From positions 186,001 through 250,000 of the forward strand of contig JAVTLE010000013.1 of the NCBI GenBank assembly GCA_033439295.1: a DNA stretch of 64,000 nt, read 5' to 3'. Origin of the DNA: Deuterostichococcus epilithicus (Eukaryota; Chlorophyta; Trebouxiophyceae; Prasiolales; Stichococcaceae). The translations under genes and the position numbers were made by a program. This document shows positions 36,101-47,762 of this stretch, in pieces (position 1 is the stretch's first letter; the number at the start of each line of letters is the position of its first letter). The notes beneath the pieces were generated by a model. It did not search any database. It was not told where the DNA came from and saw nothing but the letters and a program-made list of their open reading frames with translations.

Positions 36101-38308
36101 AACACGAGCGCAACATTTTCATTTCGCAATGTTGCTTGCGAGCACCACCTGTGTCACTCCTGCGCTCAGCTGCCTTGCCGAACTCTCATCCACCTCAGGC
36201 ATGTAAAGGAGCATCTTTAAGTTTTCCTTGTTCACGAAGGAATCTGGCCACTCATGACACCAAGCCCATGCCTAAGGTCGTCCTCCATGGTAGTGTGGTG
36301 GTTGACGCGACGCCATGCCCTCACCAGGAGGTGCACCAGTCTTTGTGGCTGTCGTCGATTTGTTTATTGAGTTCTCACACGAATGTCAAAAGCTTGCCGC
36401 CATGAACATGGTTGTGGGTGGCGTAGTGGCGCCTCCTTCGCCAACTACTACAGCTTGGGAAGTGAACCAGACTCTGAGGTGAATTGTAATAAGTTTCCCG
36501 CCTGAAGTCGTCCTCCATGAACATGTAGTACGTTGCTCGGTGCCGCGCTGCCTCCAACAGGCTGATCAGGTCGAGCGTCTGCCGCCGCACAGCGCGCCCC
36601 GGGCGGTCGTCCGGATTGTGCAAGTCGTCCGGCTCCGGGGAGTTCGGCGCTGGGTCCGCCTCGCTGCCTGGGTTGTCGATGAGTTCCACGTACGCCGCCG
36701 CCTTGGCGGCAAAGGCGTCGCCTGCGTGGCGAGGCAGGGTCAGCTGGGGGGTGTTGAGCATCTAGCGTAGGGTCTAGTGAACGGTCGTGTGAGTGTGTGC
36801 CTGTCACGGAAGTCACATGAGGGTTTGGTAGGTTGCAGGTGCGGCTTCGGCTTTGCATGAATGCTGCAAAGGTGGATCGTGAGCTCCTTAGAGCCTGGCA
36901 GAGGCGCTCAGAGACGCTGCGACAACGGCACCAGTGCTGGCAATGCAGCCTCCACATCCTGCCTCCAGCAGCGAGCTGAGGCTCGTCATGCAGGCGTGTT
37001 GTCCCGTGCGCTAGAATAAGAGGTTTGCCAGGCACGAGTATTCCCTTCGTCCAATGGCAGGGCGCTGCACGCCCACTTGCCCACCTTTCTTCGGCGAGCG
37101 CAGCCGGCCGCGCAGCCGGGTCAGTGCGTGGTTCTGCCCCGGAGCCGTGTCCATCACCATAACGCGCACGCGGCCATACAGCGGGTCCGTTGGGTCATCC
37201 GGCAGCTCCGCCAGCAGCGACTCCAGGGTCTGCTGCAGGTACGGCGGGCTGCCACGCCGCGGCGCGGACGGAATGCCAATGGCCAGCCATGCCGTCCGGC
37301 CTGGCGGCAGCGGGAGTGTTGGGCTCAGCGCATCCGGCAACCCACGAGATCATTCCTGAGGAACAGACGACCCCCCTGCCCCAATGATGCCATGTAACAG
37401 GTAAGACTAGCGGATTGGATTCACCGCGGCGCGGTGGAGTACGTCCAATCATTGACGGCCGGAGTCTGGCGCGCTGCGAGTGCTGTGGGGCCGACGTGAG
37501 GACTGCATGGCGCCGGGCCGCAGGGGGGGCATGCAATGCGTGGAGCGCCCCTCACATTGCGCCCTGGCCCCAGATGCTGCCAGACCAGAACAGGTCCACT
37601 GCTGCTCTCTCGTGTCAGATATGGCATGTCCGACATGCCATGTCCGACATGCCAGAGGCGGCTGGCGTGCAGCAAATGCGTCTTTGCCCTGCTGGCCTTG
37701 AGCATTGCAACATGCAGCATATGACTCGGGCCAGTTTCCTGTCTCAGCGCTCCCACTGCGACCAGGCACACACACTCAAATGGGCGAAGTCTGCACGGCC
37801 CTTACCGCTGGGGACGACTGGGTAGGCCTCCTCTGCGTGCGCCGCCGCCGCCGCCACCCCGGCTGTTGGCACCGCCGCCGCCGCAGCGCCAGCGGCCGCC
37901 GAGCCCGCCGCTGCCTGCTCCCGCTGCCGCGTCTCTGGCCGTATCAGCGGCGCGAGGCATGGCTCGTTGCTGCAGGGAAGCGCGCCGCTGTTGGTACCTC
38001 TCGGCAAGCCTCTCGAGCACCTCTGGTCAACACCACGCCATCACTACGGAGCATCCCGCCTGGCTCCAGCTGGCACTGCTGCCTTCGGGGGATGGGCACA
38101 AGATGCCGCGAACGTGCAGCCTGAACCATCGTTTCCATTATCCAGACCCTGAAATCTGAGACCACTCTTAGCAACGCAGCCGTGATCACCTGTGCACTGG
38201 CGGCTGAGGTGCTGATTTGAAGACCAACAGTGCCAATAGCACAGCATTGGCTATGAGGCTGAGCGCCAGGCCCCGCCGCTTGCTGACGATCACGCCATAG
38301 ACGCGGTC
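33110..38308 (-). CDS. GnT-IV (GT54/MGAT4)-like glycosyltransferase
   Basis: Well-supported exons: 37300-37077 (RTAWLAIGIPSAPRRG, YLQQTLESLL), 36761-36502 (ATYYMFMEDDF), 35903-35812 (RVCPFMLRALHYALAKAHAQ), 35515-35388 (MNGVVLRARDL, PPDILWQEW), 34323-34198 (VVYRYNMLAHIGTVSSF, PAWPGCYEPMN), 33775-33613 (AWSLHLKERYN, SDISPCKW). These match in order the catalytic region of N-acetylglucosaminyltransferase IV, which branches N-glycans in the Golgi. An upstream exon from 38308 has a signal anchor (LALSLIANAVLLALLVFKSA), and 38024-37800 encodes a coiled-coil/Ala-rich stem with unresolved frame. The initiator exon (38.3-38.7 kb) and the C-terminus (a Gly-rich frame ending at 33110, or a short tail ending at 33388) are uncertain. 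The intron after EDDF uses CAG|GCGGGA. Four N bases at 34190-34193 follow the 34323-34198 exon. Confidence 0.76.
34190..34193. other. Assembly gap (NNNN)
   Basis: Four ambiguous bases directly after the splice donor of the GT54 exon at 34323-34198, inside a run of G/A. The length of the intron around it should not be trusted. Confidence 0.95.
34380..34679 (-). repeat. Three partial copies of a GT54 exon and its acceptor
   Basis: Upstream (in transcription order) of the intact exon 34323-34198 lie three exon-start copies, each preceded by TGCAG: from 34679 (ELNGQLLVVYRYNMLVHIG), from 34552 (ELEGWPLACRPGMLAQ) and from 34414 (ELADRPLVV). The last is identical to the functional copy over about 33 bases including the acceptor. 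Only the first keeps the RYNML motif, and it then diverges. They look like tandem duplications of an acceptor plus exon start, now intronic. Confidence 0.8.
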
Positions 38309-39655
38309 CTGCGGTGCGAGTCAGCACAGTGCTTGCTCATCCAACTGCTACATGCGCTATGGGGTCGGAGACCTCTGCGGCACTTGGGCACAATTTGCAG
38401 TGCCAACAAAGTCCTCTACCGGACGGGGCACAGCTCGTGTCGGGTGCATCCAGGAGCTTCAAGACAACCTCCTCTGCACTGAGACAGCTGGACCAGCTGC
38501 GTGCACTGCAGCACAGTATATCCGAGGAGCTGACGATGAGTCGTTCCTTTGCCTCAATGTCCACCTGGATCGTGTTCAGCGTCGGCGAGGCAGCCCGCAC
38601 CGCGGCTCGCGCTCGCTCTGCCCAGTCGGCCTCGCGGGCAAACAGCGGCTGGTGCTGGCCCATGGGTGCGCACCCTTCACGACATCACCACTGCCGCATC
38701 GCCGCGGGTTGCCGCCTGCGCGTGTTTCTAGTAAGCCGTCAGCACCAGTGGCGCTGAAGGCTGCCGTACGAAGAGTTTCAAGACCGTACGGGGCGGAAGC
38801 AGATCACGTTTGCTGCGAAGAAAATTACGCCTGCCTCTGCCCGTCAATTCGCAACCTTGTGCTGGGCCAGCCGGCAGTGACGCCAGGTCTGTCACTGTGC
38901 TGGCGTCGCCTGGCCTGATCAAGAGTTTGGAGATCGTGATTGAGGTGAACCCTGAATTTCGTTGATAAATGCCCCTTAGATGCTCAATGAAACGTTGCGA
39001 CGCTGCCTCGCTCTGCAAAATTAAAGGAGTGATTTACAAAACCCACATCGACCACCGCAACGAGGGCGCTGACTTCACTCCGTTATCCACTGTGCTGCCT
39101 GCAATCACGACACGATACTGATAGTTGTGAGCGGGAAAACTTCGTCAGTGCGGCATGCGACGTCCTCGAGCAGCAGTTGCGTGATCGTGAGCTGGCATTC
39201 ATCCGCATGCAATGCAACCGAGGATCGCTGACCTCGCCGCCCAGCTTTCAAGGCCCCATGTGAAGCGGCACTCACTTGCAGGAGGACCTGGGGATCTCCC
39301 TCTCCCAACCGTGTTTGCAAACGCTGCGCTGCAATGTTTGCCGCCTACTTTGACAGCTGCAATTTCCAGATTGCCCGGTGAATGTTCAGCGGGTGGTGAT
39401 CCTGCGGCTTGCATTACACTCGAAGCTTCGCCTCTATACTCAAATCGTGTCTTGGCTCGCCGATCACCGGTGAGTGATCATTTGTGGTGCTGCTGTTGGT
39501 CGCCTTGTGCGTGTGGCTCAAAATCTTGCTGCAAAGATGGGCTCAGCCACAGTCTTCAGCTTCATCCACACCGGTCGTCACACGGGCTGTTCCATGGGCG
39601 CAGCCGCCGGCACACACGTGCAGCTGACGTAGCGCAGCCGCCCTCGGATCATTGC
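38309..39655. promoter_or_regulatory. Divergent spacer between GT54 and spermidine-synthase-like genes
   Basis: Should contain the missing first exon of the GT54 gene and both promoters. A minus-strand frame at 38337-38663 (ASPTLNTIQVDIEAKERL) could be part of that exon but lacks a family match. Confidence 0.35.
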
Positions 39656-42600
39656 ATGGCACCATTTGCGGCATCGCGCCTGCCGGCGGCGCTGGCGGCG
39701 GCCTCTGCACTGGCGCTGCTGTACGGCGACCGCGCCGCGCCACTGCTGCTGGCGCCGCAGACCGGCTGGCACTTTGCTGCTGCAGCGCGCTGGATCTGGC
39801 TCACCTTTGCAGCGGCAGGTGCTCACGGACTCCCTCCTCACGCAGGCTATGCATCTGAAATTCGCCACATCTGCAGCTTGCGGAGATGCCACTTGACTAC
39901 TGTAGGTCAACAGTTGAGCGAACCGCAAGATGCCCACCCGCTGCATGCTGCTGCACCCCGGCCGCGCTAATGCGTCCTGCGGGTTGGCACCTCTGCAGGC
40001 GCCGCCAAGGGGCTGCTGCTGACGCTGGCACTGCTGCGCGCTGCCGCCGGGCCGCCCGGCGCCCTGCATGTGCGCGGCAGCGCCGCCGTGCCCGGCGGCT
40101 TTGCCACCGCCGCCGCCGGCGACGGCACCGCGGCCGGCGGCGGCGCGCGGCCGCAGCCGCCGCACCTCCGCAGGGTTTAAGCCAGGGTTTAACCCCGGCG
40201 GGCGCCCAGGCGGCGCTGCTGCGCGTGCTGGCGGCGCTGGCCTTCGTCGCCGCCTCCGCCGCAGTCGCCGCAAAGCCGCTGACCCAGAAGCTTGGTGGGG
40301 TGATGGCCACGAACCGGCTGCTGGTGTGGTACAACGGCGAGGCCGGCGGCCCCAAAGCGGCAGACCTGCTGGCGGCGGCCGCCCTGGGACCGCTGTTCTG
40401 GGCACTGGGCTTTGCATTTGCTGCCGCCACGGCGCATGCGCTGCTGGCGGGCCGCGGGCGGAGCCGGCTGCGGCGCTTGCCGCCGCGGGCGCCGCCGGCG
40501 CCATCATTGCCGCGGCCGCAGCGGAGGCGCTGGAGGGCGAGCTCGGCCGGGCGCTCGTGCCGCCGGCGCTGGTGGGGCCGCTGGCCCTCGTGCAGGCAAG
40601 CTGTAAGGGCCTTAGGGCCGCCGCATGCCCGGCGGCCAATGGCCACAGGCTCAGCGCCCTGTTCTCCTGGTCTGATGTGTCTGCTGTCATTCCCTTTGTA
40701 AGCCAGGAGATGCAAGTCTGGGCCAGCAGAAGGGCCTGCCAGGAAACGTCGTCCAAGGGGACAGAGTGTCATGCCCGAGAGCTGACCAGTTCCAAGCGCG
40801 TCGCGTCCATGTCGTGCTTGCAGGACCTGTGGACAATTGTTGCGCCGCCGCTGCCGCTGCCGCCGCAGCCGGTGCTGCTGACCTTCGGCGCCATCACCGC
40901 CGTGTTCGGCCTGCTGGCCACGTCGTCGCCGCTGTGGGTGACGGCTTCGCAGCCGCCGCCCAGCCTGAAGCAGCTGGCTGCCCAGAAGCGCAAGTGCGCA
41001 AATGCTCCCGCACCCGCCCTCCTCCCTTCCCTCACCATATTGACGATCCCTTGGCCAGCATGCGGGCTGCGTAACTTGCGGCAACACCCGGCCTGCAGCC
41101 GATCGCCCGCCAGAAGCGCTTGCATCCTACGACGTGATCTCAACCTGGCCTGGCAATCCCGCCCTGCACCCTGGAGGGCACCCTGGTGAGGCCCCATGTG
41201 CCTGCTGCCTGTGCGCATTTCAGTTGCAGCCCCCTTACTCGGGTGCCCAGCGGCAACCACACGCTGCCGACGTGTGTTTGGTGCCCCACCGCAGCGGACC
41301 GCACAGCGCCGTCAGCCGCGGCGTGTGGGGCGTCGCACGGCTGCTGCTGGTGCCCTGGTTGGCGGTGTGCGGGCATGCGCTGTGGCGGCAGTACCTCGCG
41401 GCACGAGGCGGCGGGGAGCCCTTTCGCACCTCCGACAACGAGTTCAAGGTCGGCATCGCCCGACCATGCGTATCGGGTCACAGGCACTGCGAGTTCGGTG
41501 GCGCCCATGCACCTGGCGGTCCAGCAAGCTGGCAGGGGGCTGGGGCAGGGGGTTTAGGGCATAGGGACTTACCCTCAGTCGGTGCAGTGCCGTGTATCCT
41601 GTCAGCATGTCATCACAGTCTCAGCGGCTGCCTGGGGCCCAGACTCGCCAGAGCTGTCGGCGCCAGCGATTGCATGCCCGTATCGCACAGCTTCTGCCGC
41701 TGAAGGGTCCTGCTTCGGCGTGGGGGCCCTGCAGCGGCCGCGGCGGCGGCTGCAGTGACAGCAGCAGCGGCAGCGGCCGCGGCAATGGCAGCGCTGGCAG
41801 CGGACACCTGCAACCCACATTGCGGCCATGGCGGCATCTGTTCAAGCTGCAGCAGAGCAGCCGGCAAGCTGCAGCCCTAGCAGCCGGGGACCGGGTGTCG
41901 CATCCTCCAGGCCTCAAAGCCTCACCATGCCGCCCTGCGTCGTGCGGCAGCAGGAGCCTGCCGCATGCGATTTTCATTCCTGTTAACAAGAGCGCCGAAA
42001 AACACCATTTCAAGCATCATACCTGTTGTCCATCCGGCTTGAACTCTCAACCTTTCATGTTTGGTGCAGGTGGTGTGGCATGGCGCAAGGGAGTCCGCTG
42101 CCATTTTCTAGTCCTGAACGCCGTTGACACCAGCACAGCATGCCTACTGACTCTCTTTCCTCTGCAGGTGGTGTGGCGGCAGGAGTCTGCCGCCGGTGAG
42201 TTCCTCAGCATCGTCGAGGGCGACCACAGCAAGGCGCGCTTCCAGCTGCTCAAGGCGGGACACTCCATTCTGGGCGGCCGCTACACGATGCCCTCCTACT
42301 TCGCCAACCAGTCCATCTATGACGTATTCTACCTCCACGAGGGTGTGCGGTGCGGCTCACATCGTCTCATCGTGCTTCATGCTCCCATTGCGTCACAGAA
42401 TGTGACGCCCCTATGTTTGCATGCACGCCCCCAGCCTCTTGACTTGGAGGGCAAAACCGCTTGCACAGCCTTGTGCGTCGCAAAAACCTGTCAGAGCTTG
42501 TAAAACTGCGCCAGTTGCTCGAAGCTGGGCGGGATATGAGGGCTGGGCGGGATGTCTCCTGCTCACATGTCAGCGGCCTGCCTTCGGCTGAAAAGGCTGG

Positions 42601-44613
42601 TTGTCAATCGAGCATGTACGCCGGTTGTCGACCGATTGCATTCGCCCATTGGCAGGCTGATGAAGGGTGACGGGCAGAATTCGCTGCACATCGGGCTGGG
42701 CGCCGGCGTTGCCGCCACCGGGCTTGCGAAACACGGCCTCGCTGCAGACGTCATCGAGCTTCACCCGGAGGTATGGTGACTCGTCCCGTCGGCGTTCCTG
42801 CCGTCCACGGCATTGACTGAGTGTGTGTTGTGTTGTGTGTGTGACTGATGTGTGTGATAGCGTGGTTGTGGTGTGTGTTTGCTTGCTGTTGGTGGTGTGT
42901 GTGTGTGGTGTTTGGTTGGGTTTTGGGCTCCCGCTGGAACAGGTTGTGAAAGCTAGTGTATGGGCAGTGTGTGTCACTGATCTTCACGGCGAGAAGCCTA
43001 CTCCAGGCCTCGCTACGGACGTCATCGAGCTGCATGCCGAGGCGTGGCGCCAAGCACCCAGCTCTTGCGGGGTCTGACAGGGGCAGCGTCACCAATCGGA
43101 CACTCCCCCATACCGTGAGGGCTCGGAGGTGGAGCAGCACTTGTTCGGCTGGAAGATCAACGGCAGGCTTTTTGCTTAATATGCAACAGCTCGAGTCGAC
43201 TTCCAGCGTGTGCTGCGCGCTTCCAGGTTGTGGAGCTGGCGGAAAAGTTCTTCGGCTGGCAGATGAACGGCAGCGTGTATGCCTGGGACGCTGGCCTGGC
43301 GGTGGACGACCTGCTGACTTTCCGCGAGCAGCCGTCCTACGACCACATCATTCACGACGTGTTCTCCGGTGCGGTGGCCTGTAGGTACTTTACCTCTGGT
43401 GCACGGACCAACTGAACACAGCTTCTGGCTACTATCCAGGACTTTGCGGCACGGCATGTTTTGCTTCCCCTGGTGCATCTTGTCAGGGCGGCTCAGACTT
43501 GGTTTCAAGCTCCTCGGCCAGCCGACTGCGGCCCGTCAGATTCGTCCCCAGTGCTCATGCCGGAATTGCCATGCTCGTCAGGCGGCGCCCTGCCGAAGAA
43601 CCTCTTCAGCAGGAGCTTCTTCGTTAAGCTGCGGCGTCTCATGGCGCCTGGGGGTGTCCTGGCGGTCAACTTTTTTGGCGATGCCGCAAAGCCACCGGCG
43701 CGGCAGCTGGCCAAAACCCTGCACGGCGTCTTTGGTAACGTCAGGTCGGTGTGGCTCTAGCCTCTTGCTCCTTCCGGCTGCATCCCATGGGAGAAGCGCC
43801 CTGCTGTGGTGACGGCCCGGATCGAGGTGGCGCCAGTGGCTCCTTGTTTGGCTCCCCCTTCTGGCTTGCTTGCTCCTGCTGTGCTTATCTCTGCACATGC
43901 CGTCTGCGGGTGAAGAGTTCTTGGAGGGGAGATGCTTGCCTTCTTCCGAAATTGAGAGCTTGCACTAAAAACTTCCTGTCCCTCCGCATTGCTACAGGGC
44001 ATGGCAGGAGGGCGCACCGTCGGCTATCCGCAACACAGTGTTTTTCGCCTCGGACGCCCCCATCCGGGTACGGCGGCCCACCCTGGAGGACGAGCTTCAG
44101 GACGGCGGCCGTTCCTCTGCGCTCAAGCGCTACTTCGACCCGCCAGACCTAGAGAACTCCCCGCCGGGTATGACCTCTGAAAGATCCTCAACCCAAAGTG
44201 CAGAGTCTTGCATCCAGCTGCACCTGTCCGCCGCTGGCGCGGGCCAACCCAGCCATCGGACTCGTGCTGGGGCTGTCTGATGCGGAGGGCGCCAGTCTGC
44301 AATGCCCAAGTGATGCTCAGCCGCTGATGTGAGCCAATCAATATATATAACATACTGATAATTTAAAAATCATGTTGTAGATGACGGCTCACCGCTCAAC
44401 CCCCGGGAGTTGGACCTCTCCTGGCTGCGCTCCCACTTCGACGACAGCCCCCCGCCGCCGCTGCAGCAGCTGGTGGCTGCGCAGGAGGCGTCAGAGGAGG
44501 CGCCCTTTGATGGCGGGAAGCTGGAAGCCGTGGATGTGGAGGCAGCGGCGCACCACTGGCGCGTCATGCGCATCGTCTTCAACCAGGGGTCCTTCTGGTC
44601 GGAAACCTACTGA
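39656..44613 (+). CDS. Membrane-anchored spermidine-synthase-like protein
   Basis: Exons: 39656-39818, 39999-40069, 40210-40595, 40824-40993, 41295-41448, 42168-42349, 42656-42770, 43227-43368, 43582-43744, 43998-44167, 44381-44613; about 649 residues. The N-terminal half is a multi-helix membrane domain (for example LLTFGAITAVFGLLATSSP, RGVWGVARLLLVPWLAVCG). The C-terminal half is a SAM-binding polyamine-synthase fold: VWRQESAAGEFLSIVEGDH, SILGGRYTMPSYF, SLHIGLGAGVAATGLAKHG, VIELHPEVVELAEKFFGW, YDHIIHDVFSGGALPKNLFS, LMAPGGVLAVNFFGDAAKP. The arrangement resembles fungal and algal membrane proteins annotated as spermine/spermidine synthase family; activity is not shown. Exon 3 needs one extra base near 40455, in a GGG run, to hold both hydrophobic segments in frame, or an undetected intron. 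The intron after exon 3 uses CAG|GCAAGC. Confidence 0.86.
42821..42926. repeat. TG-rich simple repeat
   Basis: Imperfect (TG)n and GTGTT tracts within an intron of the spermidine-synthase-like gene, directly before two exon-like relics. Confidence 0.85.
43006..43177 (+). repeat. Two exon relics inside an intron
   Basis: Positions 43006-43047 match the end of the exon at 42735-42776 at about 34 of 42 bases (ACGTCATCGAGCT is exact). Positions 43126-43177 resemble the start of the next exon at 43227: the translations EVEQHLFGWKINGRLFA and VVELAEKFFGWQMNGSVYA share FGW..NG. The second relic ends in a stop codon. Together they look like a decayed tandem copy of the exon-intron-exon junction. Confidence 0.7.
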
Positions 44614-45849
44614 CAAGTGGAGGAAAAAGGAAATGCTGGGGCCTTTTCAAGTTGCTTCGCACATCAGTGTGCTCTGCATGAAGAGTGAGCGCGGGCCTTG
44701 ATGCGACACTCGGTGGCAGCGGGGGCAGCGGCAGGGGCACCGCTGCAGGCTCGAGGAGGGCGCACATCCGTCAGTGACTGCAGCAACGTGACATCTAAGG
44801 TAGAAGACCGGACAGATCGTTTCTGGGTGCTCACGCAATTGATGTCTTGATGACACACCTGTTGGTAATTGGGGCAACCGCCTGTTGCGTAGACAGAGCA
44901 GGCACGGAGTGACCGTCGTGAGGCTTGGTGTCTGCAAAAAACGAGAAGGTAGGACCGAACCAATTTCCCTTGTACACGCCCTCTAGAGCAACATCTATAT
45001 TCGGCATGTTCAGGTGCTGGCGCCGCCAATTGCTTCACATAACAGTGCAGCAACCTGTTGCACGAACCTCGCCCTGTTGCAACAAGTGCACGCTGGAAAG
45101 CCAGCAAACAATAGACAATGTACTTTGCGAAAGAGGCTGCGCAAGCATACGAGATCTGTTTGAGCTGGCGTGCAACTTGTTTTCGCTGCACAACAAGGCA
45201 AGAGCTTTTTATCCTCACCACGAGCATCTGCCAAACTACTCCTGACTGAAAGTCCTCATGGGAGCGCCAGCTGATGCAAGAGCCAATCTGCACGCACAGA
45301 TCCAGGGCGGGTGCCCAACCTTGAGCCCGCACACGGCCTCCCGAAATTGCGTGTCGATGGTTCAGCTGCTAGGGACTCCTAGGCAGCAGCACAAACTTGC
45401 GGCAAGCGCCTGCACCAAGTGTTCTTCCTGGCCCCCTTTGTAACCGAACACCACCCAGCTAGGCCCCTTGGGAGTCATTAGCCGCGGCGCGCCGCCCCAG
45501 ACCCGCTGCCCAGATGCACTTTCAGTGCCAAGAAGCGGCAACGACAGCATGGAAACCGTCGCCGCGCTTTGCCGCGCGCCGCGGCAGCAACCATGCGACC
45601 CACCATAGCCTCCCGTGCGCGTCGAACACATCCTACAGCCACCAACCAAAAAGGCACCCTCAAACGAGCGTGCAAGGTGCCGGACCGAGACACACTACCT
45701 AGACGAAGCACCCGCTGCGCCAAGGCAGCTTCTCAGCGCACAGACTGTGGACGCTACGGTGCACAAGTTGCGGAGGCATTAATGTCTATGCGACCAAGGA
45801 ACTCAGGCATGAGGCCAATATGCAATGCTGTCCTGGTACAGCACCGCAC
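44614..45849. other. Convergent 3' region
   Basis: Lies between the plus-strand spermidine-synthase-like gene and the minus-strand DHHC gene. It should hold the C-terminal exons of the DHHC protein, which I could not identify. Confidence 0.4.
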
Positions 45850-47762
45850 CTGAAAGTTCTGCCGCGCGGTGGGGTGTGGCGGCCGCGCCCAGGGCTGCCC
45901 CCGCTGCCTGGCCTCGCAGGCTGCGGCCCAGTTGTTGTGGAAGTCGATGGTGGACTGCAACAAGACACAGGAAGCAGTTGCCACCCGCCCGCCCCGCCCG
46001 CAAGGGCAGCACCTCCAGCAAGTGGACGAACGTGCTTGGCTGCTGCCGCGACAACTGCATCTCCCTCTCGCGAGGTGGCAGGTGTTATCCCGTTGCAGAG
46101 CCGACAAGCTGCAGAGAAACCCTTCTGGGGCATTGATTCTGCATCAGGACTCGCCTGGCTGGTGGCTACCAGGTGAACGTGCCAGCCCAGCAGGATCGAC
46201 AGCGCCAGCGACATTGCCGAGGACAGAATGGCCACAAACACCAACGGCAGCGGCGCCTCGCCCATGGGCTCGCCGCTGGCGGCGGCGGCGGCCGCCATGC
46301 GCCGGAACGTCATCACCGCCTGCGGGAAGGGCTGCCGAGATGGCCACCAGCTGTACAGGAGCTGGCGCGTTTGGACCCTTGGCATCGCCAACGGCAGCAC
46401 TTCTGCCCGCGCCTGTGGGAGCTGGGGCTGAGGCCATGTGCGGCTCATGGGCCACCCAGGTAGGCTTCGGCAGGCGGCGCCGCCGCCGCCAGCCCTTGGG
46501 CCCCCAGCAGGGCAGACCGATGCCAGGGCGCCGCACACCGGGCCACACGGACCTACATGTCCGCATGGCTGCACATCTGCTAAACCAGGCTATACCCAGA
46601 AACCGAAACCCAGAGAGCATCACTCACCGCATATACTGCGCCAACGGCCATCCACACGAGCGTCAGCAGGAAGTAGCGGTAGTTGGCGGCCCCCACGCAG
46701 GTGTCCATCCAGGGGCAGTGGTGGTCCATGCCCAGGATGCAGACGTCGCAGATGTGGCAGTGGTGCGCGCCGGCGGGCTTTGGCGCGGCACACTTGTGGC
46801 AGTAGCGCCCGGCCTCTGCCGCCCTCATCAGCGCCTGCACTCAGGGGTCAGGAGCGCCTGTGGCGCAGCTATCGTGGCGCTCTACCCTGAACCCTAAACC
46901 CAAAGTTAGCTTTCTGGGTTGCTGGCGCCGGCTGCAGGAAGCAGACCTACACCGCAGACTGGGTGGGGACCTGCTTCGGCGGCGCCTGCGCTGCGCCGCC
47001 AGCCGTGTCGCGGTGACAGGCCTCAACGATTGCCCTGCGGCGACGCGCCCCCGCGGCGCTGGATTTTCTGGCGGCCTGCTCCGCGAGGGCACAGGTCTTC
47101 CGTCCGACTTCCGACACATGCGCAGCTGCGCTGCCAGGGTGCAGCGGATACCAATCCGGGTTAGGAGTTGGACAGAGCATCCCTTGTAGGGCGCACGCAC
47201 CTCGATGGACAGGTCGGCGGTGGTCCCGGGCGGCGTCCGCACACAGGCCGCGTAGTTGAAGGCCACGTTGCCCAGCAGCAGCAGACCGAAGGCAGAGTGG
47301 CCGCCTGCGTGCGCCCGGCCCCGTGACTGCGCCACCTGCGCCGTGTGCGGAGGGTACCGCTGTGGGTTGCGGGGCTGAACGCCGGTGCGAGGCGACCAGG
47401 AGGCGAAGCGTAACCTGCGGCTGTGCCCCCACCAGGGCGCAGGCACTGTGCCCCAGCACGAGGAGTATTACAAAATTCTTCAATACCCCTTGCCCAGCAT
47501 AGCGCAGATGGCTGGGGCTCCCCGCAGCATTTCATGTCCTCCCTGATGTGTGCGCATAGGCGCCAGCACGTCAGGATTTATGTCCTTGAAGCAATTCCAT
47601 TAGCAGGCACGATGGATTGAAGGTACCCATCGGACCCACCTCAGGGATGATGGCGGTGAAAAAGACCAGCACGACCAGGGAGATGAGGATCCCTGCGATA
47701 GCAATGTACAGGCGCCCGCACCGCGACACGCCCGCATCTACAACCGCCTCGGCAGCCGCCAT
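45850..47762 (-). CDS. DHHC-type protein S-palmitoyltransferase (3' end not resolved)
   Basis: Exons: 47762-47636 (or 47640), 47304-47201, 46834-46628, 46319-46155, 45954-45850. Exon 1 starts MAAAEAVVDAGVSRCGRLYI and contains the first transmembrane helix (AIAGILISLVVLVFFTAII). Exon 2 has the second (GLLLLGNVAFNYAACVRTPP). Exon 3 carries the zinc-binding Cys-rich domain: YCHKCAAPKPAGAHHCHICD, then VCILGMDHHCPW and CVGAANYRYF, with the catalytic DHHC at about residues 114-117. Exon 4 has the later helices (PLVFVAILSSAMSLALSIL) and exon 5 has QSTIDFHNNW, equivalent to the TTxE-like region. The enzyme transfers palmitate to protein cysteines on Golgi/ER or plasma membranes. The intron after exon 4 uses CAG|GCGAGT. 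Exons after NFQ at 45850 are unresolved. Confidence 0.9.

Noticed and set aside
39578-41087. Minus-strand frames of 392 and 396 codons
   Set aside because: They are Ala/Arg/Gly-rich antisense shadows of the GC-rich plus-strand exons, with no motif. The plus strand has phase-consistent exons with transmembrane and SAM-binding motifs.
41230-41294. Earlier acceptor (TTGCAG|CCCC) for exon 5 of the spermidine-synthase-like gene
   Set aside because: It forces a frame break, whereas CCGCAG at 41294 closes the phase without one.
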